DNA of 64,000 nucleotides from positions 28,321,106-28,385,105 of the forward strand of contig JAUJPP010000005.1 of assembly GCA_030562195.1 (NCBI GenBank), read 5' to 3'. Shown piece by piece: positions 37,525 through 49,669 of the stretch. The notes beneath the pieces are model-generated. The model did no database searches, was not told the origin of the DNA, and worked only from the letters and a program-made list of their open reading frames with translations. The position numbers were made by a program, and so were the translations under genes. This DNA comes from Nipponacmea schrenckii (lineage: Eukaryota; Mollusca; Gastropoda; Lottiidae). How positions within the stretch are numbered: the first letter of the stretch is position 1; the number at the start of each line of letters is the position of its first letter.

Positions 37525-38470
37525 ATGGCTGAAGGTGGAAGTTATCGAGGTTACCAACTTCCATCGACGTCAGGGTTAGTGAAACGAGTAACGACATTTT
37601 TGAATTCTTTTGATAGGAAAACTCGAGAGGAAATAGCTAGAAGTGTTTTAGAAGAGCCTGATTCAAGAGCACCTGTATATAGTCAAGGTTATATATTTGT
37701 TCTAAGATCATCTGAAAATATATTCACTCCTTTATCTTATTCTACTCCTACAGGGACAACGTATGTAGTTCTAGTGCGACTACTCCGACTGTTTCAACTG
37801 CTTCTACATTGTCTGGTAATTATCAAACTACACTTTTAACTGTTCCATATTCTTCTCCTATATTTGGTCAGATTTTGTCTTCAGAATGTTTAATGAATAA
37901 TTTATTTTCAGCAAGTCAAGGGGTTAATGAATGTATTTCATCATGGGGATGTAGATTACAAGATTTAGTTTTTCGTTGTAAAGCCTCGGGTATTTTTAAT
38001 GATATTTCAGCTGATAATGTTTTGAGGAATCGTTTATGGAATGGATTTTTTCGGGAAGATGTGAAACAAGCAACCAGATCGCATTTGGAAAGTAAATGTA
38101 ATTTTTCTCAGTTAATGTTGCGCGTTTGAAAAGTAGCTGAGGAGAACGTAGGTGGTAAAACTGATTTAAATTGTTCTGAATCACATTCTATGTTTTCCAC
38201 TGTAACTAATAGTTCTTCTACATTTAATTTAGAACAACTTTCGCAGCAGATTTTAAGTCTAACTCGAGAAGTTTGAGGAGTGAAGTCTAGGGTTGTTGAG
38301 ATGGAAAACAAAATGAATGAACACATGTGTAGATTTTCTCCTACATGTATTTCAGGTCCTTTCAATATGCCACCCCTCCACTTCCAAATGTACAACATCC
38401 ATGGCTTCTTTCCCAAGCCAACAATATGTTAAAGTGTTTGGCTTGTCATCAACTAGGCCATAGACGCGGA
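37525..38470 (+). pseudogene. gag: Ty3/Gypsy gag, frameshifted
   Basis: Starts at ATG 37,525 (MAEGGSYRG). A frameshift near 37,755 moves to a frame with WGCRLQDLVFRCKASG and LRNRLWNGFFREDVKQATRSH, typical of Gypsy capsid. A TGA at about 38,127 follows LMLRV, then a coiled-coil-like stretch (SQQILSLTREV). After another shift comes a zinc-knuckle-like CLACHQLGHRR...C with a longer than usual H-to-C gap. At least three lesions make it non-functional. Confidence 0.8.
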
Positions 38471-38599
38471 GTTTTGGTTTGTCCTTTAAACCAGAACAGG
38501 ACTACATAATGTGGCAGCCTGTGTGTCTGTATCAAGTATCTGTAACTTATAATGATAAAACTTATTCTCCCATACCCTTTTCAGGTTTGATTGTTAAGA

Positions 38600-39737
38600 A
38601 GAATGTGTCCACTATATTCATTATATTATTCTTTTAGATACAGGTTCTGTTATTTCGTGTGTTACTGAAGATTTATATCACCGTTGTTTTTCAGATTATA
38701 TGCCCTTAATGATGTTATTAACATTCGTTCTGCAAGTGGTTGTCACCATATACCATATGTGGGTTACATTGAAGTGCCTATTAACGTTCCTCGTACCAAT
38801 ATTCAACTTGACGTTTTATTTATAGTGATTTCTAGTACAGAGGAGATTCCTGTGATTCTTGGTACGAATATTTTATCGCGATTTTTGCCTTTTGTATAAA
38901 AGTGATGTACATAATGTTGATTCTTGTTGGTTGAATACATTTGTCTCTATTTCAGATTTAGTTCGAGATTCTGAACGTGTATATAGTGTTAAATTAACTA
39001 AAAACATTTCTAAAAACATTTCGTTTCGACCACATTCATGTATTTCTGTTTCAGGTGTCTCTAGATTACCACAGCCAATCCATGGAAAAAGATATTTTGC
39101 TTCAGATGATCCTACATTGCCGTCACAGGTTAAAGTTATTCCTTGGTTAGTGAATTGTCGGAATTTCAATTTTCCTTCACTGCGCATTCGTATTAAATTA
39201 CAGAATTAATCTTCTAACACAATTAATATCCCTGTTAATTTTATTGTTTGTCAATTGTCTCAGGTTACAGCTGTTTCTACTTCTGCTACTAAAATGATAA
39301 CTCCTCATCTATTTTAGATTCTTTAGATTTAACTTATCTTCATAATAACTTTTCTTCTTGAGAATGTTAACAATTTTAACAGTTGATATACAAGTATAAG
39401 GATGTTTTTAGATTTTCAGATAGCCACATTGGGTACACCGACCTAGTTAAACATTCTATTGATCTTTCAGATAATACACCGTTTAAGCAACGGCATAGAC
39501 GGATTCCACTTTCAATGTATTAAGAGGTAAAGGATCACATTTAGAGTATGCTGGATAATGTTATTCGTCCTTCCAAAAGTCCCTTTGCATCTCCAGTTGT
39601 TGTAGTACGTAAAAAGGATAATAGTCTTCGATTTTGAGTTGATTACAGAAAACTTAATTCACAGACTATTAAGACTCGTATGCTTTACCACACCATTGAA
39701 GAAACTTTGGATTCTTTAAATGGTTCTCGCTATTTTT
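38600..39737 (+). pseudogene. pol: Ty3/Gypsy protease and N-terminal reverse transcriptase, truncated by a LINE
   Basis: Protease: LLDTGSVISCV at about 38,632-38,665, then a shift to a frame ending VILGTNILSRF. A linker with VIPWLVNCRNF follows. The RT N-terminus (about 39,400-39,735) shows SDNTPFKQRHRRIP, PFASPVVVVRKKDNSLRF, VDYRKLNSQTI and LDSLNGSRYFS, with several in-frame stops. It breaks off just before the first catalytic Asp, where the minus-strand LINE poly(A) begins. RNase H, integrase and the 3' LTR are not seen downstream. Confidence 0.85.
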
Positions 39738-39739
39738 CC

Positions 39740-42700
39740 TTTTTTTTCTTTTTTTTTAAATATTGTTTATTTATTCAAAAAAAGAAACATATAATACAGT
39801 TATATAGTGAATAGTAGACCTAATAATAATAATAATAATAATAATAAAAATAATAAATAGTATTAATAGAAATTCTAATATTGATATTAATGATATTAAT
39901 AATAATTTAAAAAATCATTGCGTACTATTATAATTATCATTGTTTGTAGAAAGGAATTATTTAATATACATGCAGATTACTTGTTTTAGCCAAATAAGCG
40001 AAATTGTTTTACAAATACTCTTTTAAGGATCTCCCGAGAAGGATATATTGAATTGTTGATGGGGTTTTTGTGGCTGAAGTTTCTAATACTAGATTATGTT
40101 TTATTTTATTCAAAAATGATCTAAAAGATGGTATTTTCTGATATTTTGCACTATTATAAATAAATGATTTCGTAATTAAAATTGAATCCTGATATTTATG
40201 TTCTTTTACTCCAAAAAGTATAATTGGACTTGTAAAATCTATGTCAATATCAATATTTTTAAATAATTGAACAAGATTATCCCACAGAACTGATACATAT
40301 TCTCAGCTATACCACAAATGAACATAATCTTCCACATGCGATTTGAAAAAGGAGCATAGGTCAGATTTGGATAGATTGATTTTCTTCAAATATTCGTTTG
40401 TTGGTAGAATTCTGTGGAGAAGTCTGAATTGAAACCATTGTAAATTAGAGTCTTTAGTGAGTTGAAATGTGTTATTAAAGGTATATTTCCAGTCGATATT
40501 GTCAGTGTTTATTTTTTATTGCGGTAGGAGATACATTTGATTTAATGAGTATTTTATACATATCATGACATCCTTTAGTTCTCATTAGAATGGGTTCTAA
40601 AAAATCCGGCCTGAATGGTCTTTTAAGGTAATTTTCAATATTTGAATTTCGGAAGTAGCATTTAATACAATTAATAAAACCGTAATATTTCAAAAAGGGT
40701 ATTTCGTCCATAGAGAATCTGATTTCAAAATCGGTCTTTGTTAATAGTCCCCCGTTTCCATCAAGAACATCTCCTAATACACTAACACCCTTTTTATACC
40801 ATGATTCGATGAAAATGCAAGATCCACCAATTTTAAATGAGTTATTATACCATATTGGAGTTTTTAATGTATCAGTGTCATTTTCCACTTTTTTTTGCAT
40901 ATGATTTAAAGACATCTTTCCAAAAAATGTTTTCGACATTATTATAAATTTTATCGATATAAGCTTCCACAAAATTTGCTAAATCATTTAGATGGAACTG
41001 CCATAATTTTTATATAAAATACTGATCCATGATTGTTCAGTATAAAAGGATCTTCTAATCCATATTAGTTTTAAGGAGTGTGTAAACTGTTCAATATTTG
41101 CCATATTTAATCCACCGTCTGGAAAAGATTCAATTAATATCGACCTCTTAACTTTATCAATCTTAGGCCCCCAAATAAATTCAAATAAATCTGTATTTAA
41201 ATTGTTTGATTGTTTTTTGAAAGGGATTTGGTAAGCAAATGAATAGATATGTTAATTTTGGAATAATATAATAAATATCTTCTTTTCCATTGGGTTAGAT
41301 GTTTTTTTTTTAATTTTTGAAAGCTGTTTATTGTAGTTTAACTTAGTCATGTCCGATAGATCTACTGAAAATTCCACTCCGAGAAGAGAAAAGCTATTAA
41401 TGCCCCATTCAAATTTCCATCTTGAATGATGATATACCTGTTAACTATACTTTTTACTGCCAATCCATACTATTTTAGTTTTGGAAACATTGATTTTTAG
41501 ATCAGAAAGAATTGAAAAAAAATCTAATGTACTAAATACCGGGTAATGAGATTGCTCAGAGCCATCTAGGAAAAATCTGGTGTTGTCTGCGAATTGTGAA
41601 ATGGTATGCTTTTCATTGCCTACAACAATTCCTACAATACTTTTATTATTTTTGACTAAGATTGATAGAATTCCAGCAACGAGAATAAAAATATAAGGTG
41701 AGATAGGGTCCCCTTGCCTACATCCCCTAAGAAGATCAAAATATTGTGATACGAACCCATTTTGTAAAACACCAGCACTCATTTTTGCATTCAATATCTT
41801 AACCCAGTTTTGAATGATTGTACCAAAATTAAAAAAAAATCATGGATTTGTTTATAAAAGACCATGCCACGGAATCGAAAGCTTTTTCAAAATCGATTAG
41901 GACGAGTAGACCTGGGATATTTCCCCTTTCGGTAAAATTCATAATATCGTACACAAGCCGAATGTTTCCCCCTATGTATCTTCCACTGATGAAACCCGTT
42001 TGAGTCTTTGAAATTAATATTCTTAAAACAGATTTTAGGCGGTTTGCAATACATCCAGATATCAATTTGTAGAAGACGTTAAGCAAAGTTATCGGTCTCC
42101 AGTTTTGCAGAAATTGTCGTGGTTTATCTCCTTTTGGAATTATTGTAATTATACATAAACGTTGTTCAATTGGAAGGATTTTATTTTTGTATACTTCATG
42201 GATGGATCTTAAAAGAAACACTCTAATATTGTTCCAGAATTTTAAATAACTCAGAAGGGAATCCCGTGGAACCTGGTGATTTATTGGCCTTCATTTTTTT
42301 CAAAACATATTCTAGTTATTTTTCGGTAATAGGGCCTTCCTTCTTCCGATTGTATATCAGTTAATTTATTTACCTTATATTTTCTAAAAAGTCTTCAAGA
42401 TTTGAGTTTAAGATTTCTTCTTCCCTACTGCAGTATAAATTAGAATAAAAAAGATCTTACTTCATTAAGAATATCTGTTTGATCTACAATTTCCTCCCCT
42501 GATTTCAGCTCTAATTGCTGCACAGTTGTAGTTGTATAATTTAGAGACTCCAGATTGCAAAAGAATTTTGAAGGCTTTTTACCCTCCTCGACCCAAATGG
42601 CTTTAGAGCGGATTTGTTGACCTATCATTTCATCTTTTCTAAGTTCTAAAAGTTCTTGTTTCTTATTTTCAAGAGTATAAACATCATTGTTACTAATTTC

Positions 42701-44545
42701 GTTTGTATCTTTATTTGCTTCTCATTTATCTATCTCGTGAATTAACTCGTTTACCCTTTGATTCATGTTTCTTTTTTTATAAATTGAATAGCTTATAGAG
42801 GTGCTTCGTAATTCCATTACGAGTGTTGAGAAAAACATGGTATCTGAAATTTGAAACTGTAGTGCTTCTTCGTCAATTTTATCAATGTTATTCTGGTCAT
42901 AAATTATAAGGGGATATTGTTTTTTTTACTGATTCTATCTTTTTAATTATTAATTCACTATAATAAATTTTATCTTGTAAAAGACTAGTATTCAATTTCC
43001 AAAGACCTTTACCTCGTTTAAATTTATTGATAGTTAGATTCATCAGAACGTGTGAGTGATCAGATCTATACCCAGCAATTATTTTAATATTTTTAATATA
43101 ATTGGGTCAAATTGTCCGATATTAAGAAAAAATCTAACATAGCTTGTTTTGGGGGTGATTTTTTACGCCATGTATATCTTTTAAGTCGTAGATTTTGAAT
43201 TCGAAAATAATCTTTCAAATTAAATTCATTCATAATATTTTTAAGGCATTGTCTTGATTTAGGGTTGTTTACATGAAGGTAATTGTTGGTATAAATTTCA
43301 GGGTCGATTACAAGATTAAAATCACCACAGGCAACAAAAAATGTACTGTTATTGTCCAAAAGATATTCATGAATTTTTTCAAAAAACATAGGGTCAACTA
43401 TATTTGGTGCATATAAGTTTATCAACAAGAGGTTTGAATTATTCAGAGTCAGTTCTATCAATAAAAGATTTTATATTCGAAACTATCATTGATCAAAATT
43501 GCCACACCCCTAGCATTGGATGTATTATGGGTTAGAGACGCATTTATACCCCCATTTTACCTCAATTGCTGACTGATCCTTGGCAGCAAAATGAGTATCT
43601 TGCAAACATAGAATGTTGTAGTTTTTTCGTTTATAGTATTGCAGAACATCATTTTGTTTCTCTGGAGAGCCTATACCTTGACAATTTATTGTAGCGATGT
43701 TGACTATATACTACTTATGGTAAATTATAATCAAACAAATAATCAACTTTATTAACTCCCTTTCTAATTGTGCTTTTGAAATTAAAACATTCACAAAATA
43801 AAATGATAATAATAATAATAAAATAATAAAGTAAAACATCTGTTGTATCCATATAGTGGAATAAAAAAGAAGTTAAGAGATATAAAGAATGAGTCCAAAG
43901 TACTAAGTACATATAGCATGCATACTAAATGTCATTATAAATCGAGCTCTTTTTCATCAACTCTTTCTGAGTTATTAAGCGAAAATGAAACAATAGTTTG
44001 TTAAAGTTCCTGTTCCAAATATAACATTATAAATTGCATGCTTAATCCATAGATAATCATTGAGTCAAAGAGTTAGTGAAATAGCTATAAATGTGGACCA
44101 TCCAAACGAGTCCAGTTGACACACCCAAATTGGTAACTTATAAGATAATTTGGTGGAAAATATTTCTAAAATATCAGAAGAGTAGCAGAAGAAAAAGGAA
44201 ACACTTAAAAATAATATAAGTAGTTCCTTAATCTAGTTACAATACATTGTTTGTATTTCAAGAGACATGACTAAAAGGTTAGTTCGATTTAGGATTCCTT
44301 TCTCTTTTATCTATAGAAGCACTTTTTAGTCTTTGTACTATTTAATTTGTTTCCTGAAAAATGTCAACTTTGGTTTTTACATGACCTTGAAATTTTGCAA
44401 ATACCGCGCCATTAAAGAACCAGGATGATTCTACATCATTATTAAGATTCAGTCTATTTATCAGAGCTGAGTTCAAGGCTGTTACATCGTCAAACAATAT
44501 AAGGCCTTTTAAAAAGAAAACTTTGATCGATGCTTCATAATCTAC
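39740..44545 (-). mobile_element. L1/Tx1-like LINE, 5'-truncated in ORF1, decayed
   Basis: Reading minus from 44,545: the ORF1 C-terminus (FDDVTALNSALINRL.. SSWFFNGAVF), matching ORF1 of the LINE at 48,452. The endonuclease follows at about 43,700-43,090 (INCQGIGSPEKQ, LQDTHFA, VACGDFNLV). RT lies at about 42,220-41,440 (NWRPITLLNVFYKL, LIDFEKAFDSVAW, RGCRQGDPISPYIFIL). The catalytic box reads FADN instead of FADD, so RT should be inactive. The C-terminal region runs to about 39,960. An A-rich tail (T-runs on plus at 39,740-39,768) follows AATAAA. Multiple frameshifts. It inserted into the Gypsy RT. Confidence 0.85.
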
Positions 44546-44559
44546 GAAAGACGGGTCGG

Positions 44560-44765
44560 GCCGACTACCGACCTCTAAGTACTTGTTCTTTAAATTCCGA
44601 CTTCCTAGTTTTTTTGCTTCCGACTTCTAATTTACTTTAGCTTCCGACTTCCGACTTGTTTGCTTCCAAGTATTTTGTTCTTCCGAGTTGCCACTTCCAA
44701 GTTGTTTTTTTTTTTTTTTTTTTTTTTTGCTTTCGAGTTCCGAATTCCAAGTTGTTTGCTCTTTA
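44560..44765. repeat. CTTCCGA-rich simple repeat with poly(T), unit 1
   Basis: Degenerate (C)TTCCGACTT / CTTCCAAGTT repeats and a T run of about 22 bp at 44,706-44,728. It begins exactly where homology to LINE ORF1 stops. The unit 2 equivalent is 47,239-47,444, where the T run is interrupted by A. Confidence 0.7.
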
Positions 44766-45238
44766 ATCCAGCAAGCTGGTAAGTAGGCTTACGCTAATAT
44801 CAATTGTTTTGATTGTTTTTTATAACTTACAATTGTCTGGCAAGTGCATAAGTGAATAGCGTTTAAACAATTCCTTATTATCACAATTTTAAATTTGTGT
44901 TTATAATTGAGATATCGATATAATGGTGCCAGGAACTGCAGGAAGGAAAATCCACGACTAGCTTATAAAGGCAGTGACTATTTACCACGTACGTAATACC
45001 AGGTACAGCAAATAATCCAACACTCAAACTTAGTCTCAAATTGTAAAAAGAACCGTAGAATGGCACATCCATCACATCCATCAACATACGTATATATACG
45101 CAGCTAGAAAAGTAACTTGTCGATTCTATTTCCATAAATTCGCCTCATATCTTTACAATCTTGGTTGAACATGCTAAGGAAAATATTGTTTAATGTCTTT
45201 GTATACCAGATAGTGCAAGACAGTCGCTAGACTTACTC

Positions 45239-45511
45239 ATGGAGACTTTGCCAAGTAATAACCCTGTCCGACTAGAAAATCTCTCCAGAGAGGAGCTCAT
45301 CGGTGTATACTTTTTAAAGAGCTATTCATATCAAGAAATTTCGACAACGCTTTTTCTTAACCACGGCATAAAATTAAGTGTGAGACATCTGAAGCGGATA
45401 TTTAGGAGTTTGGGTCTACGTAGAAAACAAATTTGTGATGCAAGTCCTTTGAAAGATGTTATCCAAGCTGTGGAGAGCGAATTAAATGGGAGTGGTAGTA
45501 CTCTCGGATAA
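45239..45511 (+). pseudogene. N-terminal fragment of an IS3EU-type / integrase-like transposase, copy 1
   Basis: 90 codons: LENLSREELIGVYFLKSYSYQ, then IKLSVRHLKRIFRSLGLRRK and VESELNGSGSTLG. I recognise the 'SREELI..YF..G....EI...L...HGI.IS.RHLKR.LR..GL.R' start and the GSG..LGYR.MW block of abundant metazoan transposases with an integrase-like catalytic domain. A TAA replaces the expected Tyr codon after LG, and KAMW follows in the same frame before similarity ends. The catalytic domain is absent. Confidence 0.65.
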
Positions 45512-45554
45512 AAAGCTATGTGGAAATTCAAGTTTTAAATTCAAAATTCTAGAA

Positions 45555-45665
45555 TTATCACCTGGGTGAATATTGATTTTCACCCAGGTGAAATTCAAGT
45601 TTTTAATTGAATATTATTGAATTATCATCTTGGTGAACATTAATTTTCACCCGGGTGAAAATACA
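45555..45665. repeat. Cluster of TTCACCCRGGTGAA palindromes
   Basis: Four half or full palindromes: TCACCTGGGTGAA, TTCACCCAGGTGAA, TCATCTTGGTGAA and TTCACCCGGGTGAA. They can pair as two hairpins. The same cluster is repeated at 48,237-48,347 by the tandem duplication. Possibly the end structure of a DNA transposon; no function was recognised. Confidence 0.6.
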
Positions 45666-46034
45666 AGTTTTTACAAACTATATTCCAGTTTTTTAATTAT
45701 ATTCCAGTTTTTTAATCCAATATTAAAAAAAATAAATGATGTCGTATACGGACCACCGTAGGTTGCAAAACATCTTGATCCAATTCAAGATGGCCGACAG
45801 GTAAAACAAGTTTGACAGTTGCTCTTGAAAAATGCTGAAATATTCTATATACTAGAGATAAACTGGATTATAAATGGATGAAAATTAAAATGGTCATACA
45901 AAGGTATTAAAGGATTAATAGATAATATTGCTCTGTACTTTGTTATTGCATATATCTTGGAAAAACAAAAGTGAAGTGAAATGGGCTCAAGTATACTCAG
46001 CTATTGACAATTGACCTACAAACTCATTTGTAAA

Positions 46035-48716
46035 CATGAATTTTTTCAAAAAACATAGGGTCAACTATATTTGGTGCATATAAGTTTATCAACAAGAGGT
46101 TTGAATTATTCAGAGTCAGTTCTATCAATAAAAGATTTTATATTCGAAACTATCATTGATCAAAATTGCCACACCCCTAGCATTGGATGTATATGGGTTA
46201 GAGACGCATTTATACCCCCATTTTACCTCAATTGCTGACTGATCCTTGGCAGCAAAATGAGTATCTTGCAAACATAGAATGTTGTAGTTTTTTCGTTTAT
46301 AGTATTGCAGAACATCATTTTGTTTCTCTGGAGAGCCTATACCTTGACAATTTATTGTAGCGATGTTGACTATATACTACTTATGGTAAATTATAATCAA
46401 ACAAATAATCAACTTTATTAACTCCCTTTCTAATTGTGCTTTTGAAATTAAAACATTCACAAAATAAAATGATAATAATAATAATGAAATAATAAAGTAA
46501 AACATCTGTTGTATCCATATAGTGGAATAAATATCAGAAGTTAAGAGATATAAAGAATGAGTCCAAAGTACATAAGTACATATAGCATGCATACTAAATG
46601 TCATTATAAATCGAGCTCTTTTTCATCAACTCTTTCTGAGTTATTAAGCGAAAATGAAACAATAGTTTGTTAAAGTTCCTGTTCCAAATATAACATTATA
46701 AATTGCATGCTTAATCCATAGATAATCATTGAGTCAAAGAGTTAGTGAAATAGCTATAAATGTGGACCATCCAAACGAGTCCAGTTGACACACCCAAATT
46801 GGTAACTTATAAGATAATTTGGTGGAAAATATTTCTAAAATATCAGAAGAGTAGCAGAAGAAAAAGGAAACACTTAAAAATAATATAAGTAGTTCCTTAA
46901 TCTAGTTACAATAAATTGTTTGTATTTCAAGAGACATGACTAAAAGGTTAGTTCGATTTAGGATTCCTTTCTCTTTTATCTATAGAAGCACTTTTTAGTC
47001 TTTGTACTATTTAATTTTGTTTCCTGAAAAATGTCAACTTTGGTTTTTACATGACCTTGAAATTTTGCAAATACCGCGCCATTAAAGAACCAGGATGATT
47101 CTACATCATTATTAAGATTCAGTCTATTTATCAGAGCTGAGTTCAAGGCTGTTACATCGTCAAACAATATAAGGCCTTTTAAAAAGAAAACTTTGATCGA
47201 TGCTTCATAATCTACGAAAGACGGGTCGGGCCGACTACCGACCTCTAAGTACTTGTTCTTTAAATTCCGACTTCCTAGTTTTTTTGCTTCCGACTTCCGA
47301 CTTCTAATTTATTTTAGCTTCCGACTTCCGACTTGTTTGCTTCCAAGTATTTTGTTCTTCCGAGTTGCCACTTCCAAGTTGTTTTTTATTTTTTTATTTT
47401 TTTTTTTGCTTTCGAGTTCCGAATTCCAAGTTGTTTGCTCTTTAATCCAGCAAGCTGGTAAGTAGGCTTACGCTAATATCAATTGTTTTGATTGTTTTTT
47501 ATAACTTACAATTGTCTGGCAAGTGCATAAGTGAATAGCGTTTAAACAATTCCTTATTATCACAATTTTAAATTTGTGTTTATAATTGAGATATCGATAT
47601 AATGGTGCCAGGAACTGCAGGAAGGAAAATCCACGACTAGCTTATAAAGGCAGTGACTATTTACCACGTACGTAATACCAGGTACAGCAAATAATCCAAC
47701 ACTCAAACTTAGTCTCAAATTGTAAAAAGAACCGTAGAATGGCACATCCATCACATCCATCAACATACGTATATATACGCAGCTAGAAAAGTAACTTGTC
47801 GATTCTATTTCCATAAATTCGCCTCATATCTTTACAATCTTGGTTGAACATGCTAAGGAAAATATTGTTTAATGTCTTTGTATACCAGATAGTGCAAGAC
47901 AGTCGCTAGACTTACTCATGGAGACTTTGCCAAGTAATAACCCTGTCCGACTAGAAAATCTCTCCAGAGAGGAGCTCATCGGTGTATACTTTTTAAAGAG
48001 CTATTCATATCAAGAAATTTCGACAACGCTTTTTCTTAACCACGGCATAAAATTAAGTGTGAGACATCTGAAGCGGATATTTAGGAGTTTGGGTCTACGT
48101 AGAAAACAAATTTGTGATGCAAGTCCTTTGAAAGATGTTATCCAAGCTGTGGAGAGCGAATTAAATGGGAGTGGTAGTACTCTCGGATAAAAAGCTATGT
48201 GGAAATTCAAGTTTTAAATTCAAAATTCTAGAATTATCACCTGGGTGAATATTGATTTTCACCCAGGTGAAATTCAAGTTTTTAATTGAATATTATTGAA
48301 TTATCATCTTGGTGAACATTAATTTTCACCCGGGTGAAAATACAAGTTTTTACAAACTATATTCCAGTTTTTTAATTATATTCCAGTTTTTTAATCCAAT
48401 ATTAAAAAAAATAAATGATGTCGTATACGGACCACCGTAGGTTGCAAAACATCTTGATCCAATTCAAGATGGCCGACAGGTAAAACAAGTTTGACAGTTG
48501 CTCTTGAAAAATGCTGAAATATTCTATATACTAGAGATAAACTGGATTATAAATGGATGAAAATTAAAATGGTCATACAAAGGTTTTAAAAAGGATTAAT
48601 AGATAATATTGCTCTGTACTTTGTTATTGCATATATCTTGGAAAAACAAAAGTGAAGTGAAATGTGCTCAAGTATACTCAGCTATTGACAATTGACCTAC
48701 AAACTCATTTGTAAAC
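46035..48716. repeat. Tandem duplication, second unit (2,682 bp)
   Basis: Second direct copy. It flows on into intact LINE 5' UTR (AAACAATTTAAAGGGACTA) at its right end, while unit 1 flows in from intact LINE endonuclease at its left end. The junction 46,034/46,035 is therefore the novel joint. Confidence 0.9.
47918..48190 (+). pseudogene. N-terminal fragment of an IS3EU-type transposase, copy 2
   Basis: Encodes the same 90-residue peptide as the copy 2,679 bp to the left, with the same TAA. It was copied as part of the tandem duplication, not by transposition. Confidence 0.65.
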
Positions 48717-48767
48717 AAACAATTTAAAGGGACTATACTCCAAGGAAAAATTATATAAACTTTTATA

Positions 48768-49575
48768 ATGTCTGGCAAATCTAAAAAAACTCCCAGAAAA
48801 ACGTCAGCCTGCTTCAAAGCGTACCAGAGATTTGGTCTCAAACTCATCAACATCTGACAACTCGATCTTGGAAGAAATGGAAAGTTCGGCCTCCTTTCTA
48901 CGAGACAATATGGTTACGAAAGAAACTTTAAACAAATTTGCAATGGAGTTAAAAGAAGCAATCAAAAGTGACTTGCAAAATGAACTAAGACTTGGCACTT
49001 TAGACATGATGTCAAAACTCAACGAACTTACAGAAAAATTAGAAAAATCCCAAGAATACAACGAGACCCTAAGAAAAGAAAACGAAGAACTTAGAAACAA
49101 TTTGATAGAAACTGATTCAAAACTAGTTGTTTTAGAAACAAGACTTATTGAATGTGAGAGGTGTGCGAATTACAACGAGCAATATTCCAGAAAGAATAAT
49201 GTAAAAATTCTTGGATTAAGTGAAGAAATAGGTGAAAACTTAAGAGAAAAGTTATGTACGACAATTCTGAATACATGTAATGAAAAACTTGTTGAAACAG
49301 ATATTACTGCTATACACCGACTCCCCTCAAGGTATAATGACAGGCCGAAACCAATCATATGCAAATTCGCCAATAGTGACGTAAAAACCAAGGTGATGAA
49401 AAAGAAAAAACTAATATTTCAAAATAATCTTAAAATTTTTGATGATATTACCAAAAAAAATTCAGAATTGTTAAATCGCCTTAGAAATAATAATTCCATT
49501 GAATCAGCTTGGTTTTTCAATGGGAGTGTCTATGGAAAGGCATTAAGACGTGTTAAATGTAAAATAGATATTTGA
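48768..49575 (+). pseudogene. LINE ORF1 (coiled-coil, L1 ORF1p-like), one frameshift near the start
   Basis: ATG at 48,768 (MSGKSKKTPRK). An extra A in a run near 48,798 shifts the frame; the long frame then runs to 49,575 (about 247 codons). It has a coiled coil (KLNELTEKLEKSQEYNETLR), then RKNNVKILGLSEE and AIHRLPSRYNDRPKPIICKF, matching the RRM-like and C-terminal domains of L1 ORF1p. The product would be an RNA-binding nucleic acid chaperone. Apart from the early shift it looks well preserved. Confidence 0.8.
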
Positions 49576-49669
49576 GAATGTCCAAAAGATATTGGATGCC
49601 AAATTGGAACCCACTCTATAACATTTTTCAATTATATCTACAATAAATTTAAAACAATATAAAATTTAA

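Larger units (their letters stand above)
43368..46034. repeat. Tandem duplication, first unit (2,667 bp)
   Basis: Nearly identical to 46,035-48,716. Starts at catgaattttttc inside the minus LINE endonuclease and ends at ctcatttgtaaac inside the 5' UTR of the plus LINE. Small differences are visible (for example AATAAAATAATAA versus AATAATGAAATAA near 43,820/46,485, and several 1-4 bp indels), so the units are not a perfect assembly copy. Confidence 0.9.

Noticed and set aside
44881..45135. 84-codon minus ORF, identical copy at 47,560-47,814
   Set aside because: Identity comes from the tandem duplication. No family signature was recognised.
43368..48716. The two 2.67-kb units as LTRs of one retroelement
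   Set aside because: They abut with no interior, and their contents are pieces of two LINEs plus a transposase fragment.
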